64,000 bases of DNA from DATDPM01 sp963841995. Its GTDB lineage: Bacteria; Pseudomonadota; Alphaproteobacteria; DATDPM01. Shown here piece after piece: positions 46,474 through 55,288 of the stretch. The stretch covers positions 34,738-98,737 of the forward strand of contig CAWJEX010000006.1 of assembly GCA_963841995.1 (NCBI GenBank), written 5' to 3'. The translations under genes were made by a program, and so were the position numbers. The notes beneath the pieces are model-generated. The model was given only the letters and a program-made list of their open reading frames with translations. It did no database searches and was not told where the DNA came from. Every line of letters starts with the position of its first letter. Position 1 is the stretch's first letter.

Positions 46474-47694
46474 TTAGGTTTCGGGAAAAAGACGCGGAAA
46501 GAGAATTTCCACGGTTTCCGCGGGAAACCGCAACGAAACCGGTCCCTTCGGAGTTTTCGAAGCGAGAAGGCCTGCGGCAACCACGTCGTTGAAGACGCGC
46601 CGCGCCGTGCGCTCGGGCAAACCGGTGATGCGCGGCACATCGCCGCGCTCGAATTCGCCCCGGACAAGCGCTTCTTCCAGCAACCGTGCCGCTTCCGGCT
46701 TAAGCGTATCACTGCGTTCAACGAAGGAGCGCAGACGCCCAGCCAATGTATCGAGCTCGAAGAGCCCCGACATGAAGGTGATTTGATCGAGACATACGCG
46801 CAGGAACCACAGGATAAACTCAGTCAGCGCCCGCTGCGAAAGATTTCCGCGGCCGTCGAGATCGCCTTCTCTTGGCGTATCCGCAAGATCCAGCATCCGC
46901 TTGTATTCGCCGCGGCTCTTCAGGCCCCGGGCAAGTCCACGGGAGATCGACCAGAGCCCGTGCGCGCCAATACCGGCAAGATGGGCCATAGCATGGCTCA
47001 TCAATCGGCTAACGCGGCCATTCCCGTCGGGAAAGGGATGGATGTAATTGAATCGATGGTGAGCTGCGGCCATCGCCATGACCCGGCCGCCCTTGCCCAT
47101 TTTATCGAAACGATAGCGGGTTTCAAAATAGATCATGAACGCCTCTACCCGGCTGCTGGAGGGAGGCAAGTGGCGACCGACGGCGACATCGTGTTCGGGG
47201 CGCGAGCGCCATTCGCCGGGTTTCATGAGAAACGCGCGGCCCTTCCCACGGACGCGCAGCATCTCCTCGGGTGCATCCCGATAGAATTCGCGATGCAACC
47301 AGCGGACAAACTCCGTTGAAGCCGGCTCCAGGAGGCTATTCTCGGCGGCTCGTCGGTCGACTTCAGTCTGGACGCGTACATGCGCCGCGGCTTCACGCTG
47401 CAGATTGCGGCGTTTCTTGTCCTTGTCGAATTTGCCAGCGAGCGCGCGTGCAATGTCTCGCGGACGCGTGTCGTGACCCTCGATAAGGTTCGAGTAATAG
47501 GTGTTCATGATCCGCACGAGATCGGCGAGATTGGCGGCGGTGAGCGGATTGAGTGCGTGTTCCAGCTTTGCCGCCGCCGCCGAAAGTTCGGCGATGACAT
47601 CGGAAATCGCTTCGGGCGCTTGCTCGAGGCGCGCCGGCTCGATGCGGTCGACGCTTTCGAGGCTCGATTTTTTGGCCGATTTTTCAGATATCAT
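46474..47694 (-). CDS. Fic-family protein, second, with C-terminal winged helix
   Basis: This 406-residue protein (from ATG 47694) carries the complete Fic motif HPFPDGNGRVSR (219-230) and an inhibitory motif SNLIEG (68-73) before it, again class II. The C terminus (RGDVPRITGLPERTARRVFN) is a helix-turn-helix. TTG 47769 would add 25 residues unlike the family. It is convergent with higBA. It is only distantly related in sequence to the first Fic protein. Confidence 0.88.
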   Translation of the reverse strand: MISEKSAKKSSLESVDRIEPARLEQAPEAISDVIAELSAAAAKLEHALNPLTAANLADLVRIMNTYYSNLIEGHDTRPRDIARALAGKFDKDKKRRNLQREAAAHVRVQTEVDRRAAENSLLEPASTEFVRWLHREFYRDAPEEMLRVRGKGRAFLMKPGEWRSRPEHDVAVGRHLPPSSSRVEAFMIYFETRYRFDKMGKGGRVMAMAAAHHRFNYIHPFPDGNGRVSRLMSHAMAHLAGIGAHGLWSISRGLARGLKSRGEYKRMLDLADTPREGDLDGRGNLSQRALTEFILWFLRVCLDQITFMSGLFELDTLAGRLRSFVERSDTLKPEAARLLEEALVRGEFERGDVPRITGLPERTARRVFNDVVAAGLLASKTPKGPVSLRFPAETVEILFPRLFPET

Positions 47695-47880
47695 AAGTAT
47701 ATGGTTATAAAGAATAATATCAATGAATACTAGTCTCTTTGGCCGATTGTTTGGCCGATCTTGGGGCAATGCTTGCTGAAGACCGCAATTTGGCCGTTTC
47801 CATCGAAGAAACGACGCTGCGTTTACAATGCGTTAGCTGATCTTTCGGGTCTTTCTGGCCGATTTCTTGGCCGATTTGGA
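47670..47880. repeat. Cluster of TTGGCCGAT repeats
   Basis: The word TTGGCCGAT (or TGGCCGAT) occurs at about 47672, 47739, 47751, 47856 and 47868, with a variant TTTGGCCGT at 47789. Pairs are spaced 12 bases apart. They lie at and upstream of the second fic gene, in a region without other genes, and could be operator sites. Confidence 0.45.
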
Positions 47881-48084
47881 GCGCCGGACCCGAGGTGCCG
47901 CGAAATGCGCCCGGAAATCCGCTGTCGAGGGATTCCCGGCCGTGCCGAGCGGGCCGATAAGTTCCGGTTTTCGAGCTCGTCCATGCAGCATCCGCACACC
48001 GGAGTATGACGATTCGAAGCCGACCCGGCTCGGTGAGGCTCTGCCTGCTTACCAAGCGGCTTTGATCGGGCGTATCCTTGAGAG

Positions 48085-49125
48085 ATGCGCTTCCCATCCG
48101 ATCCCGGTCGCAAACTCTTGAGCAGGATACGGTCGGCCCTTTGTGCTTCCTTTCTAATGCTCCTGGTGCCCAATCCTGCTCTGGCCTGGGGATCGAGCGG
48201 GCACCGAATCATCAGCGAGATTGCGATCGAGAATCTGCCGGATGAGATCCCAGCGTTTCTGCGCTCACCCGAAATTGCCCGTCAGATCGGCGAGCTCGGC
48301 CGGGAGCCGGATCGATCCAAAGGTACTGGCAATCCGCATGATGCGGATCTCAATCCCGGTCACTATGTCAATATCGGGGACGACAAAACGGTTTTCGGCG
48401 TGCCTTTGAATCCGCTTCCCTTGACTCGGGAGGATTACGACACCGCCTTGCGCTCACATGGCACCGATGAGTTCAAGGCCGGATATCTTCCCTATTCGAT
48501 CATCGACGGCTGGCAGCAATTGGAAAAGGATTTTGCATATTGGCGCGCCGATAGCGCAGGCGAACGCATTGCCAAGAGCGATGCCGACCGCGAATTTTTC
48601 GGACAAGACCGTGCGCTCCGGGAAACCCTCACGATCCGCGATCTTGGCTATTGGAGTCATTTTGTCGGCGACGCCAGCCAGCCGATGCATGTATCGGTGC
48701 ACTACAACGGCTGGGGCGATTATCCCAATCCGAACAATTACACCTCGAAAAAGATTCACGCGTATTTCGAAGGGGAATTTGTCCGGCGCTACGTCACCAA
48801 AACAGATGCCGGCGCAAAAATACCTGCGTATCGGGATTGCCGTTGCTCCATCCAGGACCGAACCATTGCTTACCTATTGGCCAGCCAGGCGCAGTTAGTT
48901 CCTCTTTTTGAATTGGAAAAAACCCATGCATTCGACGGCGTTCATTCCGAAGGCAAGGATTTTGCTGCGGAGCGTTTGGCCGCAGCTTCTGGCGAAATAC
49001 GGGATATGGTCGTCGATGCGTGGCGGGCGAGCGCCGATGCGACTGTCGGCTATCCGCCGGTCAGCGTGCGCAATGTTGAGTCCGGCAAATCCTACCCGAT
49101 CGAAGAACTGAAGGGCTTAGATTGA
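48085..49125 (+). CDS. S1/P1-type zinc nuclease, secreted
   Basis: S1/P1 nucleases cut single-stranded nucleic acids with three zinc ions. A signal peptide (ALCASFLMLLVPNPALA) ends so that the mature protein begins WGSSGHR, giving the N-terminal Trp35 that binds zinc in this family. Further ligands appear in HDADLNPGHYVNI and in GYWSHFVGDASQPMHVSVHY. Length is 346 residues. It is probably periplasmic or exported. It stands alone between the Fic gene and the integrase remnant. Confidence 0.85.
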   Translation: MRFPSDPGRKLLSRIRSALCASFLMLLVPNPALAWGSSGHRIISEIAIENLPDEIPAFLRSPEIARQIGELGREPDRSKGTGNPHDADLNPGHYVNIGDDKTVFGVPLNPLPLTREDYDTALRSHGTDEFKAGYLPYSIIDGWQQLEKDFAYWRADSAGERIAKSDADREFFGQDRALRETLTIRDLGYWSHFVGDASQPMHVSVHYNGWGDYPNPNNYTSKKIHAYFEGEFVRRYVTKTDAGAKIPAYRDCRCSIQDRTIAYLLASQAQLVPLFELEKTHAFDGVHSEGKDFAAERLAAASGEIRDMVVDAWRASADATVGYPPVSVRNVESGKSYPIEELKGLD

Positions 49126-49192
49126 TCCCGCCAGCTCACGTGGCACCTATTCAGTCACCTCTATTTTCCGCTGGGATAAGAAATCCGCCGGA

Positions 49193-49588
49193 TTAGAGCA
49201 TCTTCACGGGCAAGAAAGATTCACGAGAGCGACCCAACTGAAGCTCGGAACGCAATTCGATGCCTTTGTCGGCCGCCGGGGATCCGGCACCAATCCCATG
49301 GACGGGGCTCAGGAAAGACCCCATTTCGAACCTTTGGCCGCCAGATTTGCTGGCTAGCCGCTGTTCCCTCGTCGGTACTATTCCGGCAGCGATTTTTCGG
49401 GCCTGCTGTTGCATCGTTTCCTCGAAGGCGAGCGAAAGCCGCAGCCCGCGCAACCGCGCTTCCCGGCGATCGGTCGTGCGCAGCGAGCGGCAGAAATGCG
49501 TGCGCGCCGTGATCCTTGCCAGCGCGCGCGGAATTCGCCGCCGCCAGTAGAAGAACCCACCGCGCCTAAAAATTGGTAAAGCCGACAT
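49193..49588 (-). pseudogene. Tyrosine recombinase (phage integrase), N-terminal remnant
   Basis: The frame from ATG 49588 reads FRRGGFFYWRRRIPRALARI and TARTHFCRSLRTTDRREARL, the arm-binding N terminus of integrases (RRG..Y.RRRIP..L...I..SL.T.D..EAR). The core-binding and catalytic domains with the Arg/His/Tyr residues are absent. Its start lies 96 bases from tRNA-Gln, the usual place for an integrase that uses that tRNA as attachment site. Confidence 0.75.
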
Positions 49589-49662
49589 GCGCCCCCCGGG
49601 TGCACAGCAAGCGGTCGCACGGTTGTGCGATTCTTGCTGGAGGGTGCTCGGCTTTCGCGAAA

Positions 49663-49682
49663 AATCCTTTGAAATCAATAAC
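49663..49682. repeat. att-like 20-bp repeat, copy beside tRNA-Gln
   Basis: ATCCTTTGAAATCAATAACT is one base from the 3' CCA end of the tRNA-Gln gene and recurs exactly at 6135-6154. It lies between the tRNA and the integrase remnant. Confidence 0.6.
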
Positions 49683-49683
49683 T

Positions 49684-49757
49684 TGGCTGGGGGACCTGGA
49701 TTCGAACCAAGGCCGCCCGGTCCAGAGCCGGGAGTTCTACCGCTAAACTATCCCCCA
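49684..49757 (-). tRNA. tRNA-Gln (CTG anticodon)
   Basis: The minus strand folds as a 74-base tRNA: acceptor TGGGGGA pairs with TCCCCCA, the anticodon stem CCCGG/CCGGG encloses the loop CTCTGGA with T33 and anticodon CTG, and the T arm has GGTTCGAATCC. The CCA end is encoded. It reads CAG codons. It marks the border between accessory DNA on the left and housekeeping genes on the right. Confidence 0.93.
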
Positions 49758-49989
49758 TCGGAGCGAAACAAATCCTGCGCCGCAAGGCCCAAACGCTTCA
49801 AGTCCCTATCCGTTGCGGGCGGCCCAGATTTAATGCCGCATCGGGGCTTAAGCAAGGTTAAAGGGCTTTGGGCCATTGGTTTTCCTGAAGTAAAATCGAC
49901 CCATTGCCGCCTTAATGAATTGCCGGCGCAATGAATCGCCCTAATGAAGAATCGGTCAAGGACCGTCGATCCGATGCAAGAGTGCCGGC

Positions 49990-51010
49990 ATGGTGGACGG
50001 GAATAGCTCGCGGCGCGAACGGGGCGCGATGGGGGCGCTGGTCAAAAACGCCCCGGTCTTCGCGGCACTCGACCTTGGGACCCATAATTGCAGGCTCCTG
50101 GCGGCCTGCCCGGTCGGCGACGGCTTTCGCGTGGTGGACGCGTTCTCGCGCATCGTCCGGCTGGGGGAGGGATTGGTCCACAACGACCGGCTCTCCGAGG
50201 CCGCGATGGATCGTGCGATCGACGCGCTCAAGGTCTGCGCGCAACGGATGCGCCGGCTCGGCGTCTCCAAGGGACGCAATGTGGCGACCGAAGCCTGCCG
50301 CCGCGCCTCCAATTGCGACGAATTCATCGAACGGGTTCAGGCCGAAACCGGACTGGAAATAGAAATCATTTCGCCGGTCGAAGAGGCGCGGCTTGCCTTG
50401 GACGGATGTGCCACCCTTTTGGAGCGCGAACGCGAATTCGCGGTGGTCTTCGATATTGGCGGCGGCAGCACCGAATTGATGTGGCTCTCCGCCGGCGGCC
50501 GCGAAACCCGAATCGAAGAATCGATGTCGCTGCCCTATGGCGTGGTGACGCTGGCCGAACGCTATGGCGGCGACCGATTGTCGGAATTGGCCTATCGGGA
50601 AATCGTTGCCAAGGTGATGCGGCGTGTGGCGCCCTTCGAAGAGCGGCACCAGATTCTGCGATCGCATTGCGGCGGGTGTCGTGCAGATGCTCGGCACCTC
50701 CGGCACGGTGACGACCTTGGCCGGCGTCCATCTCGGATTGGACCGGTACAACCGCACGGCCGTCGATGGCGTCTATCTGACTTTCGATGATGTGGCCAGC
50801 TTGAGCCGCTCGCTTGCCGCCATGGGCTTGGCGGAGCGCTCCGCCCATCCCTGCATCGGACCCAAACGCGCCGATCTGGTAGTCGCCGGCTGCGCGATCC
50901 TGGAGGCGATTTGCGCGACCTGGCCGGTGGGGAGGCTTCGCGTCGCCGATCGCGGCGTGCGCGAGGGAATTTTGCTGGGCCTCATCCGTTCGGCCGAGGC
51001 CGGCGCGTGA
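49990..51010 (+). pseudogene. ppx: Exopolyphosphatase/guanosine pentaphosphatase (Ppx/GppA), one frameshift
   Basis: Ppx/GppA enzymes split polyphosphate or pppGpp. The N-terminal half gives AALDLGTHNCRLLAA and VVFDIGGGSTELMWL, the two phosphate-binding loops, up to PFEERHQI. One extra C near 50656 shifts the frame. The second frame continues IAAGVVQMLGTSGTVTTLAG and ends GRLRVADRGVREGILLGLI. Restored length is about 339 residues. The stop overlaps the GTG start of rlmE (GTGA). The two genes are usual neighbours in Alphaproteobacteria. Confidence 0.85.
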
Positions 51011-51706
51011 GCGGCGAACGAAGAGGCGGCCGGCTCTTCGTCAGAAGTCAAAAGCGCCAAGGGCCGGAAGCTTTCTTCCACCCGATGGCTGCAGCGGCAC
51101 CTGAACGATCCCTATGTGGCCGAAGCCAAGCGCCGCGGTTATCGCTCGCGAGCGGCCCTCAAGCTCATCGAAATCGACGACAAATACCGATTTCTCAAGC
51201 CGGGAAAACGCGTCGTCGATTTGGGCGCGGCCCCGGGCGGTTGGACCCAGGTGGCGGCGCAGCACGTCAACGCCGAGGGCGAGACGGGGCGGGCCCAGGG
51301 CAAAGTCGTCGCCCTCGATATCGGGGATCTCGATCCCATCGCCGGCGTTACAATTCTCAAGAAGGATTTTCTCGCGGCGGATGCTCCGGCTGCGCTCAAA
51401 GCGGCGCTCGCCGGTCCCGCCGATGTTGTGCTGAGCGATATGGCGCCCAACACGACGGGCGAACGCCAAACCGATCATTTGCGAATTCTGACGCTGTGCG
51501 AGGCGGCCCATGAATTCGCCCGTGAAGTCTTGGCGCCGAACGGCGTCTTCGTCACGAAGATGCTGCAAGGGGCGGGTGACGAAGCCTTTCAAAAGGCGCT
51601 GCGCGCCGATTTCGCCGCGGTCAAACGCGTCAAGCCGCCGGCCAGCCGCTCCGAGTCCGCGGAGGTCTATATTGTGGCGACGGGCTTTCACGCCAGAACC
51701 ACCTAG
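51007..51706 (+). CDS. rlmE: 23S rRNA 2'-O-methyltransferase RlmE (FtsJ), frameshift near start
   Basis: RlmE methylates U2552 of 23S rRNA. The SAM motif is VVDLGAAPGGWTQVA. The catalytic K-D-K-E residues lie in RSRAALKLIEID, VVLSDMAPNTTG, FVTKMLQG and SESAEVYIVA. The only valid start is GTG 51007 (MSGERRGGRLFV), but this is in another frame. One extra A near 51041 explains it: without it the sequence reads LFV-EVKSAKGRKLSSTRWL. The remaining frame from 51045 to 51706 is intact. Since RlmE is important for ribosome assembly, a sequence error is plausible. Confidence 0.87.
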
Positions 51707-51745
51707 ATCTCTTGGGTCCGTTGAACCTCTTGGGAATTTTCGGAA

Positions 51746-52225
51746 CTAAAGTCGCACGATATCCGACAGGTGCGGACCGAGATCGCTCAGCGACACATGC
51801 GTTAAGTCTTTGTCGAGTTCGCCAGTGACTTTCTTTTGCGCGTGCTGGCCGAGCGCGGCACGAAGATCGCCCAAGGCTTGAGGCGGGGCTACCAGCACCA
51901 ATCGATCGAAACGATCCTGCGTCGCCGCCTTTTCGAGAATTTCCGCCATGCGCTTTGCGAACTGGTTCTTCTCGAAGCGGTGCCATTCGGTCTTCGGTCC
52001 GAAGGCGTGATGGGACGAATCGTGGCTGCCCTGGGTTCGGCCGGGCCTGTCGCTCACCATGTCGCTCATGCGCTCCTTACTGCCGACGAAGTCGTGGTCC
52101 ATCGCGTCGACCAGGCCCTTGCCGGGGCCTTCATGGGCGAGGATACGGGCTCTGGCGCCGTCGGCGACCAGAATCCAGGTCAGAACCCGCTTATGGGGAA
52201 TAGGACCCTTGTCTTGTTTTGCCAT
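51746..52225 (-). CDS. Host attachment protein family (Rhizobium AtsE-like)
   Basis: This 159-residue protein belongs to the family first described as required for attachment of rhizobia to plants. The fold begins TWILVADGARARILAHEGPG and ends with VAPPQALGDLRAAL and VTGELDKDLTHVSLSDLGPHL, both hallmarks of the family, which resembles eRF1 domain 2. Its molecular role is unknown. It is transcribed away from guaB. Confidence 0.85.
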   Translation of the reverse strand: MAKQDKGPIPHKRVLTWILVADGARARILAHEGPGKGLVDAMDHDFVGSKERMSDMVSDRPGRTQGSHDSSHHAFGPKTEWHRFEKNQFAKRMAEILEKAATQDRFDRLVLVAPPQALGDLRAALGQHAQKKVTGELDKDLTHVSLSDLGPHLSDIVRL

Positions 52226-52397
52226 TTTGTCTTCCCACTATATTTGCAGCATCGCTAAGGCCGGATAGTACCGGCGGGGAGCAGGTCATGACCAGTGTTA
52301 CCCTGTCGCAGGAGCCTCACTCGATGCCTTGGATTCGCCTTGGCAGCCGCCGACTTATGTGTATGATGTGCCGCCACCGCTCAGCCGGGCAAGTGGT

Positions 52398-53861
52398 ATG
52401 AATTTCCGAGAAACTCTGACCTTCGATGACGTCCTGCTGGTGCCGGCGGAATCCGCCGTGCTTCCGGCTTCGGCCGATACCAGGACGCGCCTGACCCGCG
52501 AAATCGAGCTCGGCATCCCGCTGGTTTCCGCGGCGATGGATACGGTGACCGAAAGCGCCCTGGCCATCGTCATGGCGCAAGCGGGCGGCATCGGCGTCAT
52601 CCACAAAAATCTCGAACCGGAACAGCAGGCCGACGAAGTCCGCAAAGTGAAGAAATTCGAGTCGGGCATCGTCGTCAATCCGGTGACGATCCATCCCGAG
52701 CAGACGCTGGCCGACGCTCTTCGTCTGATGGCCGATTGGCGGATTTCCGGCATCCCCGTGGTGGAGCGGGGAAGCGGAAAACTGGTCGGCATTCTCACCA
52801 ATCGCGACGTCCGCTTCGCCGATAACGCGAAGCAGCCGGTGAGCGAGTTGATGACGAAGGACAATCTCGTCACGGTGCGCGAGAACGTGACGCGGGACGA
52901 AGCGAAAAGGCTTCTTCATCAGCACCGTATCGAAAAATTGCTGGTGGTGGACGATGCTTATCGATGCATTGGCCTCATCACCGTCAAGGACATCGAAAAA
53001 TCCCAGCGCTTTCCCAGCGCGAGTAAGGACGAGAAAGGGCGGCTGCGCGTGGCGGCGGCGGTCGGCGTCGGTGCGGACGGCTTGCGCCGGGTCCAAGCTT
53101 TGATCGATGCCGAAGTCGACGTCGTCGTTGTCGATACTGCGCATGGACATTCCCGCGGCGTGATCAGCGCCGTCGGCGAGATCAAGAAGCTCAGCAATTA
53201 TGCGCAGGTGGTGGCCGGCAACATCGCAACCGCCGAAGGGGCGCGGGCCTTGATCGATGCCGGTGCCGATGCGGTCAAAGTCGGGATCGGGCCGGGCTCG
53301 ATCTGCACGACGCGGATCGTGGCCGGGGTCGGCGTTCCGCAATTGACGGCGCTGCTCGATGTCGCCGAGGAATGCCGCAAGAACGACATTCCGGTGATCG
53401 CCGATGGCGGCATCAAATACTCCGGCGATCTCGCCAAGGCGATCGCGGCGGGCGCCGATTGCGCCATGATCGGGTCGCTGCTGGCGGGGACCGATGAAAG
53501 TCCGGGCGACGTTTTCCTCTATCAGGGCCGCTCTTATAAGCCTTATCGCGGCATGGGATCGATCGGGGCGATGGCGCGCGGTTCGGCCGACCGCTATTTC
53601 CAGCAGGAAATTTCCGATTCGCTCAAGCTCGTGCCGGAAGGCATCGAGGGCCGCGTGCCCTACAAGGGTCCGGCCATGAATGTCGTCCATCAGCTCTTGG
53701 GCGGGTTGCGCGCGGCGATGGGCTATACCGGTAACGCCACCATTCCGGAGATGCGCCGCAATTGCCGCTTTATCCGCACCACCAATGCGGGGCTTATGGA
53801 AAGCCATGTCCACGACGTGGCCATCACCCGTGAGGCGCCCAATTACCGCAAGGAAAGCTAA
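52398..53861 (+). CDS. guaB: Inosine-5'-monophosphate dehydrogenase
   Basis: GuaB oxidises IMP to XMP with NAD+, the first step to guanine nucleotides. The 487-residue protein has the barrel start NFRETLTFDDVLLVPAESAV, two CBS domains at about 93-205, the catalytic loop GIGPGSICTTRIVAGVG with Cys303, and the flap MGSIGAMARGSADRYF. It is complete. ATG 52398 gives the family N terminus. The downstream genes rsmB and guaA run the same way, so an operon for GMP synthesis is likely. Confidence 0.96.
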   Translation: MNFRETLTFDDVLLVPAESAVLPASADTRTRLTREIELGIPLVSAAMDTVTESALAIVMAQAGGIGVIHKNLEPEQQADEVRKVKKFESGIVVNPVTIHPEQTLADALRLMADWRISGIPVVERGSGKLVGILTNRDVRFADNAKQPVSELMTKDNLVTVRENVTRDEAKRLLHQHRIEKLLVVDDAYRCIGLITVKDIEKSQRFPSASKDEKGRLRVAAAVGVGADGLRRVQALIDAEVDVVVVDTAHGHSRGVISAVGEIKKLSNYAQVVAGNIATAEGARALIDAGADAVKVGIGPGSICTTRIVAGVGVPQLTALLDVAEECRKNDIPVIADGGIKYSGDLAKAIAAGADCAMIGSLLAGTDESPGDVFLYQGRSYKPYRGMGSIGAMARGSADRYFQQEISDSLKLVPEGIEGRVPYKGPAMNVVHQLLGGLRAAMGYTGNATIPEMRRNCRFIRTTNAGLMESHVHDVAITREAPNYRKES

Positions 53862-53900
53862 TCGCGCGGCCGGCGCCCGCGGATACGGCCCGATTCTGAC

Positions 53901-55211
53901 ATGACGCCGGCTTCACGCTGCGCCGCTGCCATCGAGCTTCTCGCTTCAGTCGAAGCGACGGACAAACCCGCCGATCGCGTAATCGCGGAATATTTGCGCG
54001 AGCGGCGGTATATGGGCGCTAAGGATCGCCCGGCGGTCCTTGCCCACGTTTATTCCGTTATTCGCAATCGCATGGCCGTCGAATGGTGGATCTCGCGGGC
54101 ATCGACTGCCAAATCCTCGCCGCGCCTGGCGTTGCTGGCGTGGCTCGCTCTGGGTGAGGGCCTGACACCGGACGCCATCGCCGAGTTGTTTTGCGGAAAG
54201 GATTACGCGCCGCGCATCCTCAAGGTCGACGAGAGGAAACTGCTCGAAGACCTTTCGGGAAAACCGCTTCATCCGGCTGAACAACCGATTGCGATTGCGG
54301 CAAATTGCCCGGAATGGCTGGCGCCGTATCTGGAGCGCCGGTTCGGCGGCGATTTCCTCGAAGAGATGGAGGCGCTCAATCAAGAAGCGCCGATGGATAT
54401 CCGGGTCAATACGATCAGGACCTCGCGCGAGGCGGTCTTGGCGGAACTGGCGAAGGCCGGGATCGAAGCGCAGCCGACGCGGCTTTCGCCGTGGGGCTTG
54501 CGCCTGGCGTCGCGGCGGCCGATCACCGGCCTCGACCTCTATCGGGACGGCTTGGTGGAAATCCAAGACGAGGGCTCGCAGATCGTGTCGCTCCTGACCG
54601 ATGTGCAAGCCGGACAATTTGTCGTGGATTTTTGCGCCGGCGGCGGCGGCAAGTCGCTGGCGCTGGCGGTGGCGATGCGAAACAAGGGCGAGATCGCCGC
54701 CCTTGACGTATCGATGCGCCTGGCGCGCAGCGGGCCGCGGATCAAGCGGGCGGGCGCGCGGATCGTCAAAGTGCATCGTCTCATCGTGGACGACCCGTGG
54801 CTGAAGGACCACCGCGGATCGGCGCATCGCGTGCTGGTCGATGCCCCGTGCACCGGGACCGGCGCGTGGCGGCGCGATCCTACCGCGCGCTTGCGCCTGA
54901 CGCCCGAGGAACTCGACCGGGTGATCGGCGTGCAGCGGCAAGTCTTGCGCGAAGCGGCCGATCTGGTGAAACCCGGCGGCCGGCTTATTTATGCGACCTG
55001 TTCGCTGCTCCGCGAGGAAAGTGAGGATCAAGTGGCATGGTTTCTTGCCAATCAAAACGAATTCGCGGCGGTGCCGGTCAAGAAAATCTGGGCGGAAATG
55101 ATCGACCGGCCTTGCCCCGCGGAAGGGCCCTATCTGGTCTTGACGCCGAAGCAGCATAAAACCGACGGATTTTTTGTTGCGGTGTTCGAATGTTTGGGCG
55201 TCGCAGGATGA
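53901..55211 (+). CDS. RsmB/NOP2-family rRNA cytosine-C5 methyltransferase
   Basis: This 436-residue enzyme methylates a cytosine in rRNA with SAM. An N-terminal NusB-like helical domain (1-130) precedes the Rossmann core. The SAM loop is VVDFCAGGGGKSLALA. Both conserved cysteines are present: Cys317 in VDAPCTGTGAWRRDP and the nucleophile Cys367 in IYATCSLL. It is between guaB and guaA, a common arrangement in Alphaproteobacteria. Confidence 0.9.
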   Translation: MTPASRCAAAIELLASVEATDKPADRVIAEYLRERRYMGAKDRPAVLAHVYSVIRNRMAVEWWISRASTAKSSPRLALLAWLALGEGLTPDAIAELFCGKDYAPRILKVDERKLLEDLSGKPLHPAEQPIAIAANCPEWLAPYLERRFGGDFLEEMEALNQEAPMDIRVNTIRTSREAVLAELAKAGIEAQPTRLSPWGLRLASRRPITGLDLYRDGLVEIQDEGSQIVSLLTDVQAGQFVVDFCAGGGGKSLALAVAMRNKGEIAALDVSMRLARSGPRIKRAGARIVKVHRLIVDDPWLKDHRGSAHRVLVDAPCTGTGAWRRDPTARLRLTPEELDRVIGVQRQVLREAADLVKPGGRLIYATCSLLREESEDQVAWFLANQNEFAAVPVKKIWAEMIDRPCPAEGPYLVLTPKQHKTDGFFVAVFECLGVAG

Positions 55212-55288
55212 CTGGAGTGCTGGCCCTCGATTCGCTATCGTCCCAGCCCTCGCCACGGGTAAATGATCTCCCACGAAAGGCAGCATAA

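Noticed and set aside
47720..48097. CRISPR-like short repeats near 47.7-47.9 kb
   Set aside because: The repeated word is only 8-9 bases and spacing is irregular; no array structure and no cas genes.
52317..53813. 498-codon open frame antisense to guaB
   Set aside because: The sense strand is a full IMP dehydrogenase; the antisense protein is Arg/His/Asp-rich noise.
53946..55286. 446-codon open frame antisense to the RsmB-type gene
   Set aside because: The sense frame has both catalytic cysteines; the antisense one shows no family.
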